From the NCBI GenBank assembly GCA_902533795.1, contig CACAND010000003.1:24617-88616 (forward strand): a stretch of DNA of 64,000 bases. Reading direction: 5' to 3'. Under the pieces are notes generated by a model, which was not told the origin of the DNA, searched no databases, and was given only the letters and a program-made list of their open reading frames with translations. Source of the stretch: an uncultured Candidatus Actinomarina sp. (lineage in GTDB: Bacteria; Actinomycetota; Acidimicrobiia; Actinomarinales; Actinomarinaceae). This document shows positions 10,235-21,840 of this stretch, one piece after another; position 1 is the stretch's first letter; every line of letters begins with the position of its first letter. The translations under genes were made by a program, and so were the position numbers.

Positions 10235-10566
10235 TTTAGTTTTTCTCCACCAATTAGATGAAGATGTATATGATAAACAGTCTGACCTCCATCATCATTT
10301 GTATTAAATATTAATCTATATCCACTTTCATTTATCTCATATTCTTTAGCTAATTTCTTTGCTACTTGGAACATCTTTCCAATTAATAATGTGTCTTCAT
10401 CGGAAACATCATTTATAGTATTAATTCTCTTTTTTGGGATTATCAATAAATGAACAGGTGCAATTGGGTTAATATCTTTAATTGAAAATATATCTTCATC
10501 TTCATAAATTATTTCCGATTCTAATTCTTTATCAAGAATCATCTCAAATATTGATTTTTCTTCCAT
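10228..10566 (-). CDS. HIT family hydrolase
   Basis: IYEDEDIFSIKDINPIAPVHLLIIPK...VYHIHLHLIGG. Confidence 0.93.
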   Translation of the reverse strand: MEEKSIFEMILDKELESEIIYEDEDIFSIKDINPIAPVHLLIIPKKRINTINDVSDEDTLLIGKMFQVAKKLAKEYEINESGYRLIFNTNDDGGQTVYHIHLHLIGGEKLKW

Positions 10567-10574
10567 AATTTATT

Positions 10575-11207
10575 TTACATCAATAAGGATACACCAAGTA
10601 TTGATGCGGTTTCCGTTCTAAGGGTAAAATCAGCAATTTTTGAAATATAATCAAATTTTTCAATTTCTTTATCCGACCACCCTCCTTCAGGACCAATAGC
10701 AATATCTTTTTGATCTAAATTGTTTTTTATATTCTCACCAGATATGTCAAAAGCATGTTTAAATTTCTTGAAATCCAATTTATCAACTAAATATATTTTC
10801 GGTTTAAAAGCATTTCCAGATTGCTCTACAGCAGAAATAGACCATTTTTCTAATTTTTCGCTATTTATTTTTAATTTCTGGGAACGTTCGGTTGGACCTA
10901 TGGAAATTGAATTAACAGAAAGTTCGGTAAGTTTTTCGATAATAAAACGTAATCTTTCTTTATCTTGAATAATTGAAATAAAAATATTTAAATCACTCTT
11001 TCTTAAAAATATTTCATTGGATTCGACTGAAATATTTTTATTAGATAAATTACCTGTATAAATCTTTCCTTTTCCATTTGAAATTTTAACCTTAGTGTCA
11101 TCCTTAATTCTTAAAACATTTTTTAAATGATGATGCTTTTCAGTGTCAAGAGCAAAGATAGTATCATTATCAGAAATCTTTGCATTGTAAATTGTAGGAA
11201 TATGCAT
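10575..11207 (-). CDS. rsmE: 16S rRNA m3U1498 methyltransferase
   Basis: HHLKNVLRI...ERSQK...IAIGPEGGWSDKEIE...LRTETASILGV. Confidence 0.9.
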   Translation of the reverse strand: MHIPTIYNAKISDNDTIFALDTEKHHHLKNVLRIKDDTKVKISNGKGKIYTGNLSNKNISVESNEIFLRKSDLNIFISIIQDKERLRFIIEKLTELSVNSISIGPTERSQKLKINSEKLEKWSISAVEQSGNAFKPKIYLVDKLDFKKFKHAFDISGENIKNNLDQKDIAIGPEGGWSDKEIEKFDYISKIADFTLRTETASILGVSLLM

Positions 11208-11208
11208 A

Positions 11209-12987
11209 CTATTGTTTCAAGAATTCTTTAAATGCTTCTTTTGGAACTTCTACACTTCCAATATTTCGCATCTTCTTTTTTCCTTCTTTTTGTTTTTCAA
11301 GCAATTTCCTTTTTCTGGTAACGTCTCCACCATAAAGTTTGGCGGTAACATCTTTTCTTAGGGCTTTAACAGTTTCTCTGGATAATATTCTTGATCCAAT
11401 TGCTGCTTGAATTGGAATGTCAAATTGTTGACGAGGTATTAATTCAGCCAACTTTTTTACTCTATTTCTTCCAATAAAATCTGCACTTTCTTTTGATAGA
11501 ATTGAGCTAAAAGAATCTACAACCATTCCATTGACTAAGATATCAAGTTTAACTAAATTTCCATCTTCAAAATCAAGAATCTTGTAATCAATAGAAGCAA
11601 AACCTTGAGAAATTGATTTCAGGGTATCGTAAAATCCAGAGACAAGTTCAAGTAAAGGAATTTTATATTTAAGTTTTACCATTGTTGTGCTTAAGTAACT
11701 TAAATCTTCTTGAACTCCCCTCTTATCATTTAGCAAAGTCATAATTGATCCAAGATATTCTTTAGGAAACAATAAATCTACTTCGCAAACTCTTTCTTGA
11801 AGTTTTTTGATATCAGTGTATTCATCAAGTATTGAAGGATTCCTTATTACTCTTTCTTCATCATTGTTTCTAATCATCTTAAACTCAACGGAAGGCGGGG
11901 TAACAATCAAAGATAAATCAAATTCTCTTTCTAATCTTTCAATAACTATCTCGAGATGCAACAATCCCAAGAAACCACATCTAAATCCAAATCCAAATGC
12001 TGAGGAAGTCTCTGGTTCAAAAACAAAACTTGCATCGTTGAGGACATATTTATCTAATGATTCTCTTAATTTGGTAAATTCGTCAGAATCTGAAGGAAAA
12101 ATACTTGAAAATACAGTTGGTTGAGACTCCTCATATTCTGATAATATAATTGGTTTTTCATCGTCTCCTGCAACTAAAGTATCTCCAACTCTGATTTGAG
12201 ATAAATCTTTTGCTCCTGTCACAATATAGCCAACTTCTCCAAATTTTAAATTATCTGATTTTTTTGGATTAAGGTCAAAATACCCCAACTCATTTGTATC
12301 AAATTTAAAACCTGAATTTACAAGTTTTAAATTCATTTCCTTTTTTATTTCACCACCAAATACTCTTACTGAAGCTACAACTCCTTTATAAGAATCGAAA
12401 TATGAGTCAAAAATTAATGCATTCACTTTCTCAGATTTTTCTTCAGGTGGGGTAATTAAGTTTGGAATTTCATTGATAAGGTCCTCCACTCCTTTTCCTG
12501 TTTTAGCTGAAATATTAAATATTTCTTCATCATTTGAACCTATAAGATTATGTATTTGTTGTGAGACATTATGAATATCTGCATCTACAGAGTCTATTTT
12601 GTTGATCACAGGAATAATATCAAGTCCAGCTTCAATCGCTGCGTAAGAATGCGCAAAAGTTTGAGCTTGAACTCCTTTTGTTCCATCTACCAATAAGATA
12701 GCTCCATCGCAAGCAATTAATGCTCTTGATACCTCATAAGAAAAGTCAACATGACCAGGAGTGTCGATTAGGTTTATAATCAAATCGTCAAAGATTAATC
12801 TTATCGGTTGAGATTTGATGGTAATTCCACGCTCTCTTTCAAGATCCATATTGTCCAAAATTTGGTCATTATGATCTCCTCGGGTGATTAATCCAGATAA
12901 TTCTATTAATCTGTCAGCTAAAGTAGATTTACCATGATCTACATGAGCAATAATAGAAATATTTCTTATATTTTTATTTGTTAACAT
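11209..12987 (-). CDS. lepA: Translation elongation factor 4
   Basis: NISIIAHVDHGKSTLADRLIE, RERGITIKSQ, DTPGHVDF; C-terminal LepA domain. Confidence 0.97.
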   Translation of the reverse strand: MLTNKNIRNISIIAHVDHGKSTLADRLIELSGLITRGDHNDQILDNMDLERERGITIKSQPIRLIFDDLIINLIDTPGHVDFSYEVSRALIACDGAILLVDGTKGVQAQTFAHSYAAIEAGLDIIPVINKIDSVDADIHNVSQQIHNLIGSNDEEIFNISAKTGKGVEDLINEIPNLITPPEEKSEKVNALIFDSYFDSYKGVVASVRVFGGEIKKEMNLKLVNSGFKFDTNELGYFDLNPKKSDNLKFGEVGYIVTGAKDLSQIRVGDTLVAGDDEKPIILSEYEESQPTVFSSIFPSDSDEFTKLRESLDKYVLNDASFVFEPETSSAFGFGFRCGFLGLLHLEIVIERLEREFDLSLIVTPPSVEFKMIRNNDEERVIRNPSILDEYTDIKKLQERVCEVDLLFPKEYLGSIMTLLNDKRGVQEDLSYLSTTMVKLKYKIPLLELVSGFYDTLKSISQGFASIDYKILDFEDGNLVKLDILVNGMVVDSFSSILSKESADFIGRNRVKKLAELIPRQQFDIPIQAAIGSRILSRETVKALRKDVTAKLYGGDVTRKRKLLEKQKEGKKKMRNIGSVEVPKEAFKEFLKQ

Positions 12988-13026
12988 CTTTAATAAGTTA
13001 TTATCTTATATACCAAGAGGTTTTAG

Positions 13027-13263
13027 ATGGCAAATATTAGTTCTCAAAAAAAAAGAATAAGACAAGACGAAAAGAAAAACCTTAGAAATAAGGACAAAAA
13101 GACAGCTCTTCGTTCGTCTATAAAAGCAATTTTAAATTCTGAAGGTACAGTTGAAAAAGATATGAAAGATACTGTTATCAGAAATCTTGACAGAGCCTAT
13201 ACAAATGGAATAGTCACTAAAAACTTTAGAGATAGAAATAAATCAAAAATTTCAAAATTGTAG
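13027..13263 (+). CDS. rpsT: 30S ribosomal protein S20
   Basis: MANISSQKKRIRQDEKKNLRNKDKKTALRSSIK; upstream GAGG SD. Confidence 0.95.
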   Translation: MANISSQKKRIRQDEKKNLRNKDKKTALRSSIKAILNSEGTVEKDMKDTVIRNLDRAYTNGIVTKNFRDRNKSKISKL

Positions 13264-13929
13264 AATATTTTTTATAGATACGATAAATCTTTTTGCATTT
13301 TCTTCACTGTATTTAGAATCAGAATTCAGTTTTTCTATTTTATATATCATTGCTAAAGATTTACTAATATCGTTTGAAGATAATTTATTTTTTCTTTTTT
13401 CCGCAAGTTCATATTTATAATCAATTTTTTCGGACAAAAGCCCTGATGCTTCGTCTTGCTCGTATTTGCTTAGTAATGAAATCCTTTGTAATTCTTTATT
13501 GAAATAGGACAGGAACTGTCTAAAAACCATTTCACTAATACAAAATTTGTCCAAAATTTCATTTGTAATTTTTTTTTGTTTAGAAAAAATAATATTTACA
13601 AGATCCCATGGATAAATATCTACATTTTTCTTTTTGTCTGGAAAAAATGTTTGAATAAGACTTGAAACTTCAGAGAATGATTTTAAATTTGATTTTTTAA
13701 CTTGAAATATGTATTTATCATCAAAGTTGTAATTTAATTTTTTTAACTCGTTATAAGTAAGAAATTCATCATCGACAAATTGATAGCTTTCATTTTTAAA
13801 AAGAGCTGCATTATTACTCTCAATAAATTCATTCTTGGATATTGAAATAATATTTTCATCACTATCTATCTCTGACTTAATTTCATTTATATCTGAAATC
13901 AAGGCTTCGGCTATTATTAATTTTGTCAC
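13252..13929 (-). CDS. holA: DNA polymerase III delta subunit-like protein
   Basis: Position beside rpsT; C-terminal KNKLSSNDISKSLAMIYKIEKLNSDSK is delta-like; weak similarity. Confidence 0.55.
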   Translation of the reverse strand: MTKLIIAEALISDINEIKSEIDSDENIISISKNEFIESNNAALFKNESYQFVDDEFLTYNELKKLNYNFDDKYIFQVKKSNLKSFSEVSSLIQTFFPDKKKNVDIYPWDLVNIIFSKQKKITNEILDKFCISEMVFRQFLSYFNKELQRISLLSKYEQDEASGLLSEKIDYKYELAEKRKNKLSSNDISKSLAMIYKIEKLNSDSKYSEENAKRFIVSIKNILQF

Positions 13930-16368
13930 TTATTGCACTACATTAATTATTTTGTCTTTAATAAAAATTATTTTTTTTGCTTCTTTAAAGTTTATATCGA
14001 AATTACTTTCACACAGTGTAATTGCATCATCTTCTTCAATTCCTGTTTCAACCATAATTGCATGCTTTTTTTTACCATTTATTTGTACAACTAATTCATA
14101 CATAGGGTTCTCTAATTTTGAATCATCAAAATTTGCCCATTTCTCAATACTTATATCACTGTCAAAATAACTTTCATAAATTTCAGATGCCATATGCGGA
14201 GACATAGGATATAAAAGTATAAGTATATTTTTTATGAGTACATCTTTTAGTTCTTTTGGCAAAATAGAGTCATGTTTTAAATATTCACTAAGGTCATTAT
14301 TAAATTTCATTAAATCAGATACAGCAGTATTAAATTCAAACTTTTCAAAATGTTGGGTAACAGATTTAATAGTCTGATTTATTTTTCTTTCTAAGGACTT
14401 ATCATCCTCACTTAATTCTTTTTCTATATCTTCTTGATTTATGATTTTTAATAAGTTGTCCCATAGTTTATTTAAAAATCTTTTAGTACCCTCGATGCCT
14501 CCATCATTCCATTCAACGCCATCGCTTGGAGGTGCCATAAACAAAATATATAATCTTAGCGCGTCAGCTCCATGTGTTGCAAAATATTCTTCGGGGTCTA
14601 CAATATTACCTTTAGATTTTGACATTTTTGCCCCTCCAAAATTTATCATGCCTTGAGAAAATAAATTGTGAAAAGGTTCATCAATAGTCATTAGGCCAAG
14701 ATCGCGAAGGGCTTTGACAAAAAATCGAGAATACAATAAATGTAGAATTGCATGCTCTACTCCACCAATATACTGATCAACCGGTAACCACTCATTAATA
14801 AAGTTAGAATTAAAAGGTTCTTTTTCATTCTTAGGATCTAAAAACCTCATGTAATACCAGGAAGAATCTACAAAAGTATCCATGGTGTCAGTTTCACGAA
14901 GAGCTTTTTTAGAACATTTTGGACAATCAGTTTCAACAAATTCTTTGCTCTTGGACAATGGAGATCCATCTGTATTTATATAATCTTTAATTTCTGGAAG
15001 TAATACTGGTAAATTTTCATATTTTTCTGGTAATAATCCACAATCTTCACAATTGATTAATGGAATTGGACAGCCCCAATACCTCTGTCTACTGATTAAC
15101 CAATCTCTCAAACGATATGTTGTTTTCTCATCGCCAATCTTATTTTTTATTAAAAATTTATTTATCTTTTTACTTGCTTCTTCATGAGAGCTCAAATCAT
15201 TGAACTCTCCAGAATTAATAAGGACTCCATTACCAGTAAAGGCTTCCTTGTCTACATTTATTGTTTTTTCTTTATCTATAATTACCTGTCTAATTTCAAT
15301 ATCGTATTTTTTTGCGAATTCATAATCTCTTTCATCGTGAGCTGGAACCGCCATAATGGCACCGGTTCCATAGTTCACAAGAACATAGTCTGCTATCCAT
15401 AAAGGCACTTCCTCATTTGTGATTGGATTTAAAACTTTCAAAGTGGTATCCACTCCAGTTTTTTCTTTTGTAATAGACATTCTCTCGAATTCTGACTTAT
15501 TTACAATTGAGTCTAAATAATTTTGTATCTCATCTTTTTTATCAGATTGTTCTTTAATCTGATTGATTAATTCGTGCTCAGGAGATATAACAGCAAAAGT
15601 CATCCCAAACAATGTATCAGGTCTTGTTGTGAAAACATCAAAAGTAAGGTCTGTTCCAATTATGTTTAATTCAAACTGAGAGCCTTCAGATTTTCCAATC
15701 CAGTTTCTTTGCATTGTTTTCACATTTTCTGGCCAATCACCAATCTCATCAAGGCCTTGTAATAATTCTTCAGAATATTCGGATATCTTTAGAAACCATT
15801 GGTTTAAATTTTTTGGCTCAACAGCTGTATCACATCTCTCACAAGAGCCTTCTATAACTTGTTCATTAGCTAAAACTGTTCTGCATGAATTACACCAATT
15901 TACTGGTGCGTCCTCCTTGTAAGCTAAATCATTTTCAAACAACTTTATAAATAGATATTGAGTCCATTTGTAATAATCAACAGAGTGGGCTGCAACTTCC
16001 CTATCCCAATCATATAAAGAACCTAATCTGATAATTTGAGATTTCATATTTGCAATTCTTTCTTCTGTAAATTCTCTTGGATGAATACCAGTTTTAATTG
16101 CTGCATTTTCGGCGGGAAGACCAAATGAATCCCAGCCCATAGGAGATAAAACATTGAAGCCATTCATTTGTTTAAATCTAGTGATAACATCTCCAATGGT
16201 GTAATTTCTAATATGCCCCATATGAAGATCACCAGATGGATAAGGGTACATGCATAAATTATAAAATTTTGGTTTGTCAGATTTTAAGTCACACTTAACA
16301 GTTTCACTATTTTCCCAGTGATCTTGCCATTTCTTTTCTATTTTTTTATATTCAAATTGACTGTTCAT
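13930..16368 (-). CDS. leuS: Leucyl-tRNA synthetase
   Basis: [33 protein letters not shown]. Confidence 0.98.
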   Translation of the reverse strand: MNSQFEYKKIEKKWQDHWENSETVKCDLKSDKPKFYNLCMYPYPSGDLHMGHIRNYTIGDVITRFKQMNGFNVLSPMGWDSFGLPAENAAIKTGIHPREFTEERIANMKSQIIRLGSLYDWDREVAAHSVDYYKWTQYLFIKLFENDLAYKEDAPVNWCNSCRTVLANEQVIEGSCERCDTAVEPKNLNQWFLKISEYSEELLQGLDEIGDWPENVKTMQRNWIGKSEGSQFELNIIGTDLTFDVFTTRPDTLFGMTFAVISPEHELINQIKEQSDKKDEIQNYLDSIVNKSEFERMSITKEKTGVDTTLKVLNPITNEEVPLWIADYVLVNYGTGAIMAVPAHDERDYEFAKKYDIEIRQVIIDKEKTINVDKEAFTGNGVLINSGEFNDLSSHEEASKKINKFLIKNKIGDEKTTYRLRDWLISRQRYWGCPIPLINCEDCGLLPEKYENLPVLLPEIKDYINTDGSPLSKSKEFVETDCPKCSKKALRETDTMDTFVDSSWYYMRFLDPKNEKEPFNSNFINEWLPVDQYIGGVEHAILHLLYSRFFVKALRDLGLMTIDEPFHNLFSQGMINFGGAKMSKSKGNIVDPEEYFATHGADALRLYILFMAPPSDGVEWNDGGIEGTKRFLNKLWDNLLKIINQEDIEKELSEDDKSLERKINQTIKSVTQHFEKFEFNTAVSDLMKFNNDLSEYLKHDSILPKELKDVLIKNILILLYPMSPHMASEIYESYFDSDISIEKWANFDDSKLENPMYELVVQINGKKKHAIMVETGIEEDDAITLCESNFDINFKEAKKIIFIKDKIINVVQ

Positions 16369-17476
16369 ATACTTTTACTATTTCTGGAAATATGTTTTCG
16401 ACACTAGATTTTTCCAATTTCTTTTCAATATTAATTAATTTTTCTTGTATTGATTCAGTATTGTCTTTTAAATCTTTAATAGCTAATTCTATTGAATTTG
16501 ATAACTCATTAACATTATCAAACAAATATCCTGAGTTTTCATCAATATAGTTAGTCATTGGCAAAATATTTCTTGTTATACAGATTTTTGAAAAACTCAT
16601 AGCTTCCAAAAGTACTAAACCTAAACCTTCTGAAAATGAAGGGAATACAAAAATATCAATATTCTTAAAGAATTCTTCTCTATTTTCTATGTATCCAAGA
16701 AAAGTTATTTTTTTGATATTTTCTTGTTCAATCATATGTCTTAATTTTTCTGTATATTCTTTCGTTCCACTGCCACCAATCATTAATTTAAAATTAAGTG
16801 ATTTAAGTGTGTCTGAATTTAATGCGTTTATAAGATCTTCTATTCCTTTGTTAACATTTAATCTTCCAAGAAACCCGAGAGTTGCAAATTCTTTTTTTTC
16901 TACACTATTGAAACTTTTAATATCTATCCAATAAGGTATGACAACAACATTTAATTCCTTATTTAATCCTTTTATCCAACTTTTTACTTCCTCAGAAATT
17001 GCGATTATTGAAGAGGCAGATTTCCATTGTTTTGAGAGTCTCTTCATAAAAAATTTTCTTAAATTGTTGCTTACAGTACCTTTTTCTAAGTATGTGTCAT
17101 ATTTCCCGTGAACGCTAACAATCCATTTACTTTTTTTTGATAAATATTTTTGAACTATATAGACCATAAAATCGCTGCGAGGTTGATGTGAATGAATAAT
17201 ATCAAATTCTTCGTTTCTGAATTTTGAATACATGGCAAAATATGAAAATAAATTAAACATCCTTGGACCCTTAAGTCTTGTTATATATACTCCATATTTA
17301 AGGAGTTCATTTTCAATAGAATAGGTTTCATCACTATCTACGCCAATTACAGTGACTTGAACATCCATATCATCATTCAACTGTGCGTTGATTAAATCCA
17401 ATAGATGCGATTCAGCACCTCCCCTATTAAGGGAGTTTATAATATGACAAATTTTCATAACCGTGGAGTTATCCAT
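16352..17476 (-). CDS. Glycosyltransferase family 4-like
   Basis: [36 protein letters not shown]. Confidence 0.9.
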   Translation of the reverse strand: MDNSTVMKICHIINSLNRGGAESHLLDLINAQLNDDMDVQVTVIGVDSDETYSIENELLKYGVYITRLKGPRMFNLFSYFAMYSKFRNEEFDIIHSHQPRSDFMVYIVQKYLSKKSKWIVSVHGKYDTYLEKGTVSNNLRKFFMKRLSKQWKSASSIIAISEEVKSWIKGLNKELNVVVIPYWIDIKSFNSVEKKEFATLGFLGRLNVNKGIEDLINALNSDTLKSLNFKLMIGGSGTKEYTEKLRHMIEQENIKKITFLGYIENREEFFKNIDIFVFPSFSEGLGLVLLEAMSFSKICITRNILPMTNYIDENSGYLFDNVNELSNSIELAIKDLKDNTESIQEKLINIEKKLEKSSVENIFPEIVKVYEQSI

Positions 17477-18105
17477 GTAGATTTTGGAGGAAACAATGTA
17501 TTACTATCTACAATTTCAGATACTTGTATAGGTGTAAAGTGAATAATTATTTTATCACTAGGTTGATTGTCATTATTAACTGAACTTATATACTCATTCC
17601 TAAAACACAAGTTTTTAAATGCATAAAGTTCATTAATATTCTCAATTTCATTATTAAAAAATTTAATATCATCTAAAGAAACAAAAAATTTTGAAGAGAC
17701 TTTATTTGAAAAATTGTAATTTTCTAATATTTCCACAAATTTTGTTTGTTCAATAAGTAAATATGATGGATATGAAAGAATTTGTACATCTTCAGTTGAA
17801 ATTAGTATTATCTCAACTGATTTATCAATATTATTTCTTTTCAAATATTCATATCGATGGTGACCATCTAGCAATATCATTTTCTTTCCTTTTAAATCAT
17901 TAATATTGTTAATAATTTCTAGGTTCATGTCAATCCCGAATAAAAGAGGCTCGAAAGATTCATTTATATCATTTTCAATTGGTATATTTATCTCTTCATG
18001 AGCTTTTATTTTGATAAAATCACTTTTTGAAAAATTAATTTCGAGTTTAAGACCTCTTACATCATAATTTTCAAATTTATATTCTGTGAAGTTGCTATTT
18101 TCCAT
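17455..18105 (-). CDS. Short DUF1015-like protein
   Basis: LLDGHHRYEYLKR and terminal [13 protein letters not shown] match DUF1015 hallmarks; next to serC. Confidence 0.6.
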   Translation of the reverse strand: MENSNFTEYKFENYDVRGLKLEINFSKSDFIKIKAHEEINIPIENDINESFEPLLFGIDMNLEIINNINDLKGKKMILLDGHHRYEYLKRNNIDKSVEIILISTEDVQILSYPSYLLIEQTKFVEILENYNFSNKVSSKFFVSLDDIKFFNNEIENINELYAFKNLCFRNEYISSVNNDNQPSDKIIIHFTPIQVSEIVDSNTLFPPKSTWITPRL

Positions 18106-19168
18106 TGTTAACAAAAAATTGATCTATAAATTCTGATAAGTAGTCAACCATCTCATCTGTAATTGAATTGTAAAGACTAATTCTTACTCCTCCTTCACTT
18201 CTATGTCCATTCAAACCAATTATTCCTTTTTCTCCTGCTTCCATAAGAAATTTCTTTTCCAATTCATTGTTTTCAAATTTAAAAATAATATTGGATCTAC
18301 TCTTTGAATAATCACATATAGGTAGTATTAGAAAGTCTTTATAAGAATTCAATTGTTCGTACAATCTTGATGATTGTCTGATTGATTTCTCTTCAAAATA
18401 CTTGACTCCTCCCATTTGAATCATCCAATCGGTTACAAGCTTCAAAATATATATTGAGAAGGTTGGAGGAGTATTCAATAAAGAGTTTTTTTCTACCAAT
18501 TGTCCTAAGTTAAGATATTTCGAGTTATTTTCCGAATTCAAATATTGTTTATCTCCAATGCATATTGATACACCGGGAATACCCATGTTTTTTTGAGCTC
18601 CTGCGTAAATATATGCTAAGTTATCCCATTCAAAACTATAAGAACCTATATCTGAAGACATATCAATTAGTAATGAACCATGATTTATTTTATTAAACTC
18701 TCTTAATTGAATTCCATTAATGGTCTCATTAGATGTAAGATGTAAGAAATCAATATCATCAATTTCCCATGGTTTTAGAACATAATTTTCAATTTCATCT
18801 TGTCGTACGTCAATTATCTTTGTATCTCTTATTTTTGAAAAATCATCAGCCGTATACTTACCCCAGGTTCCCGTGACTAAACATCCCATAAGTTTATTTT
18901 CTTTATCAAAGTTATTAGCAATAAAAGTATTCTGATAAGTTGCTCCCCCCTGCAAAAGAAGAGTGAAATAATCTGATGGTATATTAAAAATATTTGTCAT
19001 ATTGTTGTTGAGAGAGTTTATCAATGTTTCAAAATCTTTCGATCTATGACCAATCTCTAAAATTGACAAACCTGTGTTTTGAAAATTAGCTATCCCCTCT
19101 TGAGACTTACTAATTATCGAAGGATCTAATCTTGCTGGACCTGGGGAAAAATTATATATCTGATTCAT
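18095..19168 (-). CDS. serC: Phosphoserine aminotransferase
   Basis: YNFSPGPARLDPSII, EIGHRSKDFE, LLQGGATYQ, YAGAQKNMGIPGVSI. Confidence 0.95.
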   Translation of the reverse strand: MNQIYNFSPGPARLDPSIISKSQEGIANFQNTGLSILEIGHRSKDFETLINSLNNNMTNIFNIPSDYFTLLLQGGATYQNTFIANNFDKENKLMGCLVTGTWGKYTADDFSKIRDTKIIDVRQDEIENYVLKPWEIDDIDFLHLTSNETINGIQLREFNKINHGSLLIDMSSDIGSYSFEWDNLAYIYAGAQKNMGIPGVSICIGDKQYLNSENNSKYLNLGQLVEKNSLLNTPPTFSIYILKLVTDWMIQMGGVKYFEEKSIRQSSRLYEQLNSYKDFLILPICDYSKSRSNIIFKFENNELEKKFLMEAGEKGIIGLNGHRSEGGVRISLYNSITDEMVDYLSEFIDQFFVNNGK

Positions 19169-20456
19169 TTTTATTCTTAGTAAATAGGATAAATGACAAG
19201 CCTAAGATTAGTCCAAAATAAGCATTTAATTCTTCAATTGGGCTTATAAATAAAAAAATTGATAGGATGAAAAAAAACAAAAGATCAAAATCTCTTTTCT
19301 TTGTAATAAATAAGTTTAAATAAACCAAAAAAACAGTAACTGGAAACACGAAACCAAAACCTAATGTATAAAAAATTATTAAATTTTGAACGTTTCGCAT
19401 ATTTTCAATTGATAATTGAGTCTCCTCAGAACGTTCATTCATATAATCATTAAATTTTATATTTACTATTCCAATCCCTTCTGGATTGAGATTTGGAAGG
19501 GTATCAAGAAAAAACCTAATAGAGCTTAATCGATCGTTATCCAAATTTACTGGATTTGAAGAATTTATTTTTATCTTGATATCTCCTGAATCATTAATTT
19601 TTTTTACATCCTCTTCAAACTTTGAACATTCAATACTATCTGGGTTTAAATTACATTCCAAAAAGCCGAGCGTAGAGGAAGTAAACATTGATAAAATGAG
19701 AAATACAAGAGAAATTTTTATTTTTTTTGTAGACAAATAATTAAGAATTAAATAAAGAACAATTAGGAGACTAATGACTCTTAACAGGTCACTCTTTGAA
19801 AGACCTAGTGCAAAACCCGAAATCACAGCAATCAAATAATTCTTATTATCGTTATATTTCAAATAAATTAAAACCAATGGAAAGAAAAATGTTACAAAGA
19901 TTACAGGTTCTCTAAATGTACTCATGGCACGATGCGGTTGAGATAACCAAAAAGTAGCTTGTGTCATTTCAGCAATATCAGTATTTGCTCGATTCCTAAA
20001 TGGCTCATACAAGTCATAAATCTGAGCGATAAATATATAAATAGTTATTGCAGAAAAAAATATAATAAATCTGTTGAGTCCGAGCATGGCTAAATTTACA
20101 TTTTTAGCATTAAAAAAATAGAGTGAAAAATAAAAAAGGAAAATAAATGAAAATATATTTAAGTACCTTAAAAAAATATACAAATTATAAGAAGAATTAA
20201 TTTCATTATTTACTATAAAAACTATTTGTGGAATAGAAATTAAAATTGAAAAAATGTAAATAATATTAATGTTGCCACTATTTGATATGTCTTTTCCTTC
20301 TAGCAAAGCAGGAATTACTAGTAATAAGAGCCCTATCCAAGATATAGGAATTGAAAAAACTTCATAAGCATCCAAAAAAATTAGAAAAATAGAAATAAAA
20401 ATTATGTTTACATAGATATTATTTTTATCTATTTTCATGCTCTCAATGTTAATCAT
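19152..20456 (-). CDS. Polytopic membrane protein, O-antigen polymerase-like
   Basis: About 10 predicted hydrophobic segments; flanked by glycosyltransferase and flippase. Confidence 0.55.
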   Translation of the reverse strand: MINIESMKIDKNNIYVNIIFISIFLIFLDAYEVFSIPISWIGLLLLVIPALLEGKDISNSGNINIIYIFSILISIPQIVFIVNNEINSSYNLYIFLRYLNIFSFIFLFYFSLYFFNAKNVNLAMLGLNRFIIFFSAITIYIFIAQIYDLYEPFRNRANTDIAEMTQATFWLSQPHRAMSTFREPVIFVTFFFPLVLIYLKYNDNKNYLIAVISGFALGLSKSDLLRVISLLIVLYLILNYLSTKKIKISLVFLILSMFTSSTLGFLECNLNPDSIECSKFEEDVKKINDSGDIKIKINSSNPVNLDNDRLSSIRFFLDTLPNLNPEGIGIVNIKFNDYMNERSEETQLSIENMRNVQNLIIFYTLGFGFVFPVTVFLVYLNLFITKKRDFDLLFFFILSIFLFISPIEELNAYFGLILGLSFILFTKNKNESDI

Positions 20457-20488
20457 GAAATTTCTATTAAAAGGATATAATTTTTCAT

Positions 20489-21745
20489 TTAGTTAGACAA
20501 TTTAGATATTTTTGTTTTAAAAATTATAAATTCGAATAGTTTTTGAATGACCATTGCTGCACTTAGTGAAAAAGCAATTCCTAATGAAGAATATGATGCT
20601 GATAATAAAACAGCTAATACAATAAAAGTAATCGAATATATAATTCGCCCATAAGCATGAAATTGGATTAAATCATTAAATAACAGATATTGTCTTATCC
20701 AAAAACTTAATAAATAAGTCACAAATCCTATTAGTAAAACCATCATTGGTTCAAATGAGTTCAGAAATTCTTCATTACCAATAAATACAATTAAATTTCG
20801 CCCAAAAATAAAATATACTGCAAGTAAGAATATTGAAATAGGAAGTAACACCTGACGAAAGAAAGATGTTATTTTGAATTCTGTACCATCTGATTTTAAT
20901 TTGTTTTGAAGCCATGGATTAAATGTAACTACAAAATAATTTATTGGTTCTACTAATCTTTTAGCAAATTGGTAGATCCCAACAGTTTGAATATCAACTA
21001 TAACAGCCAATAATATGACATCAAAATGTTGAGGTATAAGACCAATAATTTGATCATATCTAACTTTTCCATAAGAAGATTTGATGGCTTTTATATATGA
21101 TTTAAAAAGTTGTATCTTTAAACCGGATGAATCGCGATATTTATTTGAAAGATATAAACCAAATAATCCAAAAGTAGTTCCATATATTGATTGTGCAATC
21201 AAATAATTTTCAATGCTTGGATCGTTCAGAAGTAAAATTATTAATGCAATAAATCTAATTATGACACTAGTAATTTCAAGTATTGAATACTTCCTCAAAT
21301 CATTATGAAAAATTAGTATAGATTTACTTGTTTCTGAAAAAGTCTGAATAATTCTTGTAATTAAATAAACAACTAGAACATTTGATAAGGTTTCGATACC
21401 AAAGTAATTACCTAAAGATGAATCAATGACAAAAGGATTTGTGAAAATTATGAGACATACAATAAAGGCACCCATACCAGTCAGTAAGTTAAAAAATATA
21501 GATTCAAAATAAAAGCTTTTTCCCTCCTTAAGAGCAAGGAGGTTTACATCACTATTTCGTGCATGTGTTGCTCTAAATATAAGACTTGGGATAGCAATTA
21601 ACAAGACAACAGCACCATATTTTTCTGGACCTAGTTGATTTACCACAAATGAAACTTGAATAATTGAAATGACCGCAATTCCCGATTGAGAACCTATCAA
21701 ATCTTTTGTTTGACTAAATATCTCTTTAATATATTTTAAGTTCAT
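20489..21745 (-). CDS. Polysaccharide flippase (Wzx/MATE-like)
   Basis: MNLKYIKEIFSQTKDLIGSQSGIAVIS...NQLGPEKYGAVVL; ATG at 21745, upstream ORF part lies in tRNA-Ala. Confidence 0.8.
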   Translation of the reverse strand: MNLKYIKEIFSQTKDLIGSQSGIAVISIIQVSFVVNQLGPEKYGAVVLLIAIPSLIFRATHARNSDVNLLALKEGKSFYFESIFFNLLTGMGAFIVCLIIFTNPFVIDSSLGNYFGIETLSNVLVVYLITRIIQTFSETSKSILIFHNDLRKYSILEITSVIIRFIALIILLLNDPSIENYLIAQSIYGTTFGLFGLYLSNKYRDSSGLKIQLFKSYIKAIKSSYGKVRYDQIIGLIPQHFDVILLAVIVDIQTVGIYQFAKRLVEPINYFVVTFNPWLQNKLKSDGTEFKITSFFRQVLLPISIFLLAVYFIFGRNLIVFIGNEEFLNSFEPMMVLLIGFVTYLLSFWIRQYLLFNDLIQFHAYGRIIYSITFIVLAVLLSASYSSLGIAFSLSAAMVIQKLFEFIIFKTKISKLSN

Positions 21746-21754
21746 ATTTGTTTG

Positions 21755-21827
21755 TGGAGCTGAGGGGATTTGAACCCCTGACCCCGTGCATGCCATGCAC
21801 GTGCTCTGCCAACTGAGCTACAGCCCC
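21755..21827 (-). tRNA. tRNA-Ala(GGC)
   Basis: GGGGCTGTAGCTCAGTTGG...ATGGCAT...GGTTCAAATCC. Confidence 0.95.
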
Positions 21828-21840
21828 AATACAATTAAGA

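Noticed and set aside
21746-21796. N-terminal extension of the flippase ORF (MACTGSGVQIPSAPQTN)
   Set aside because: It is translated tRNA-Ala sequence; the real ATG is at 21745.
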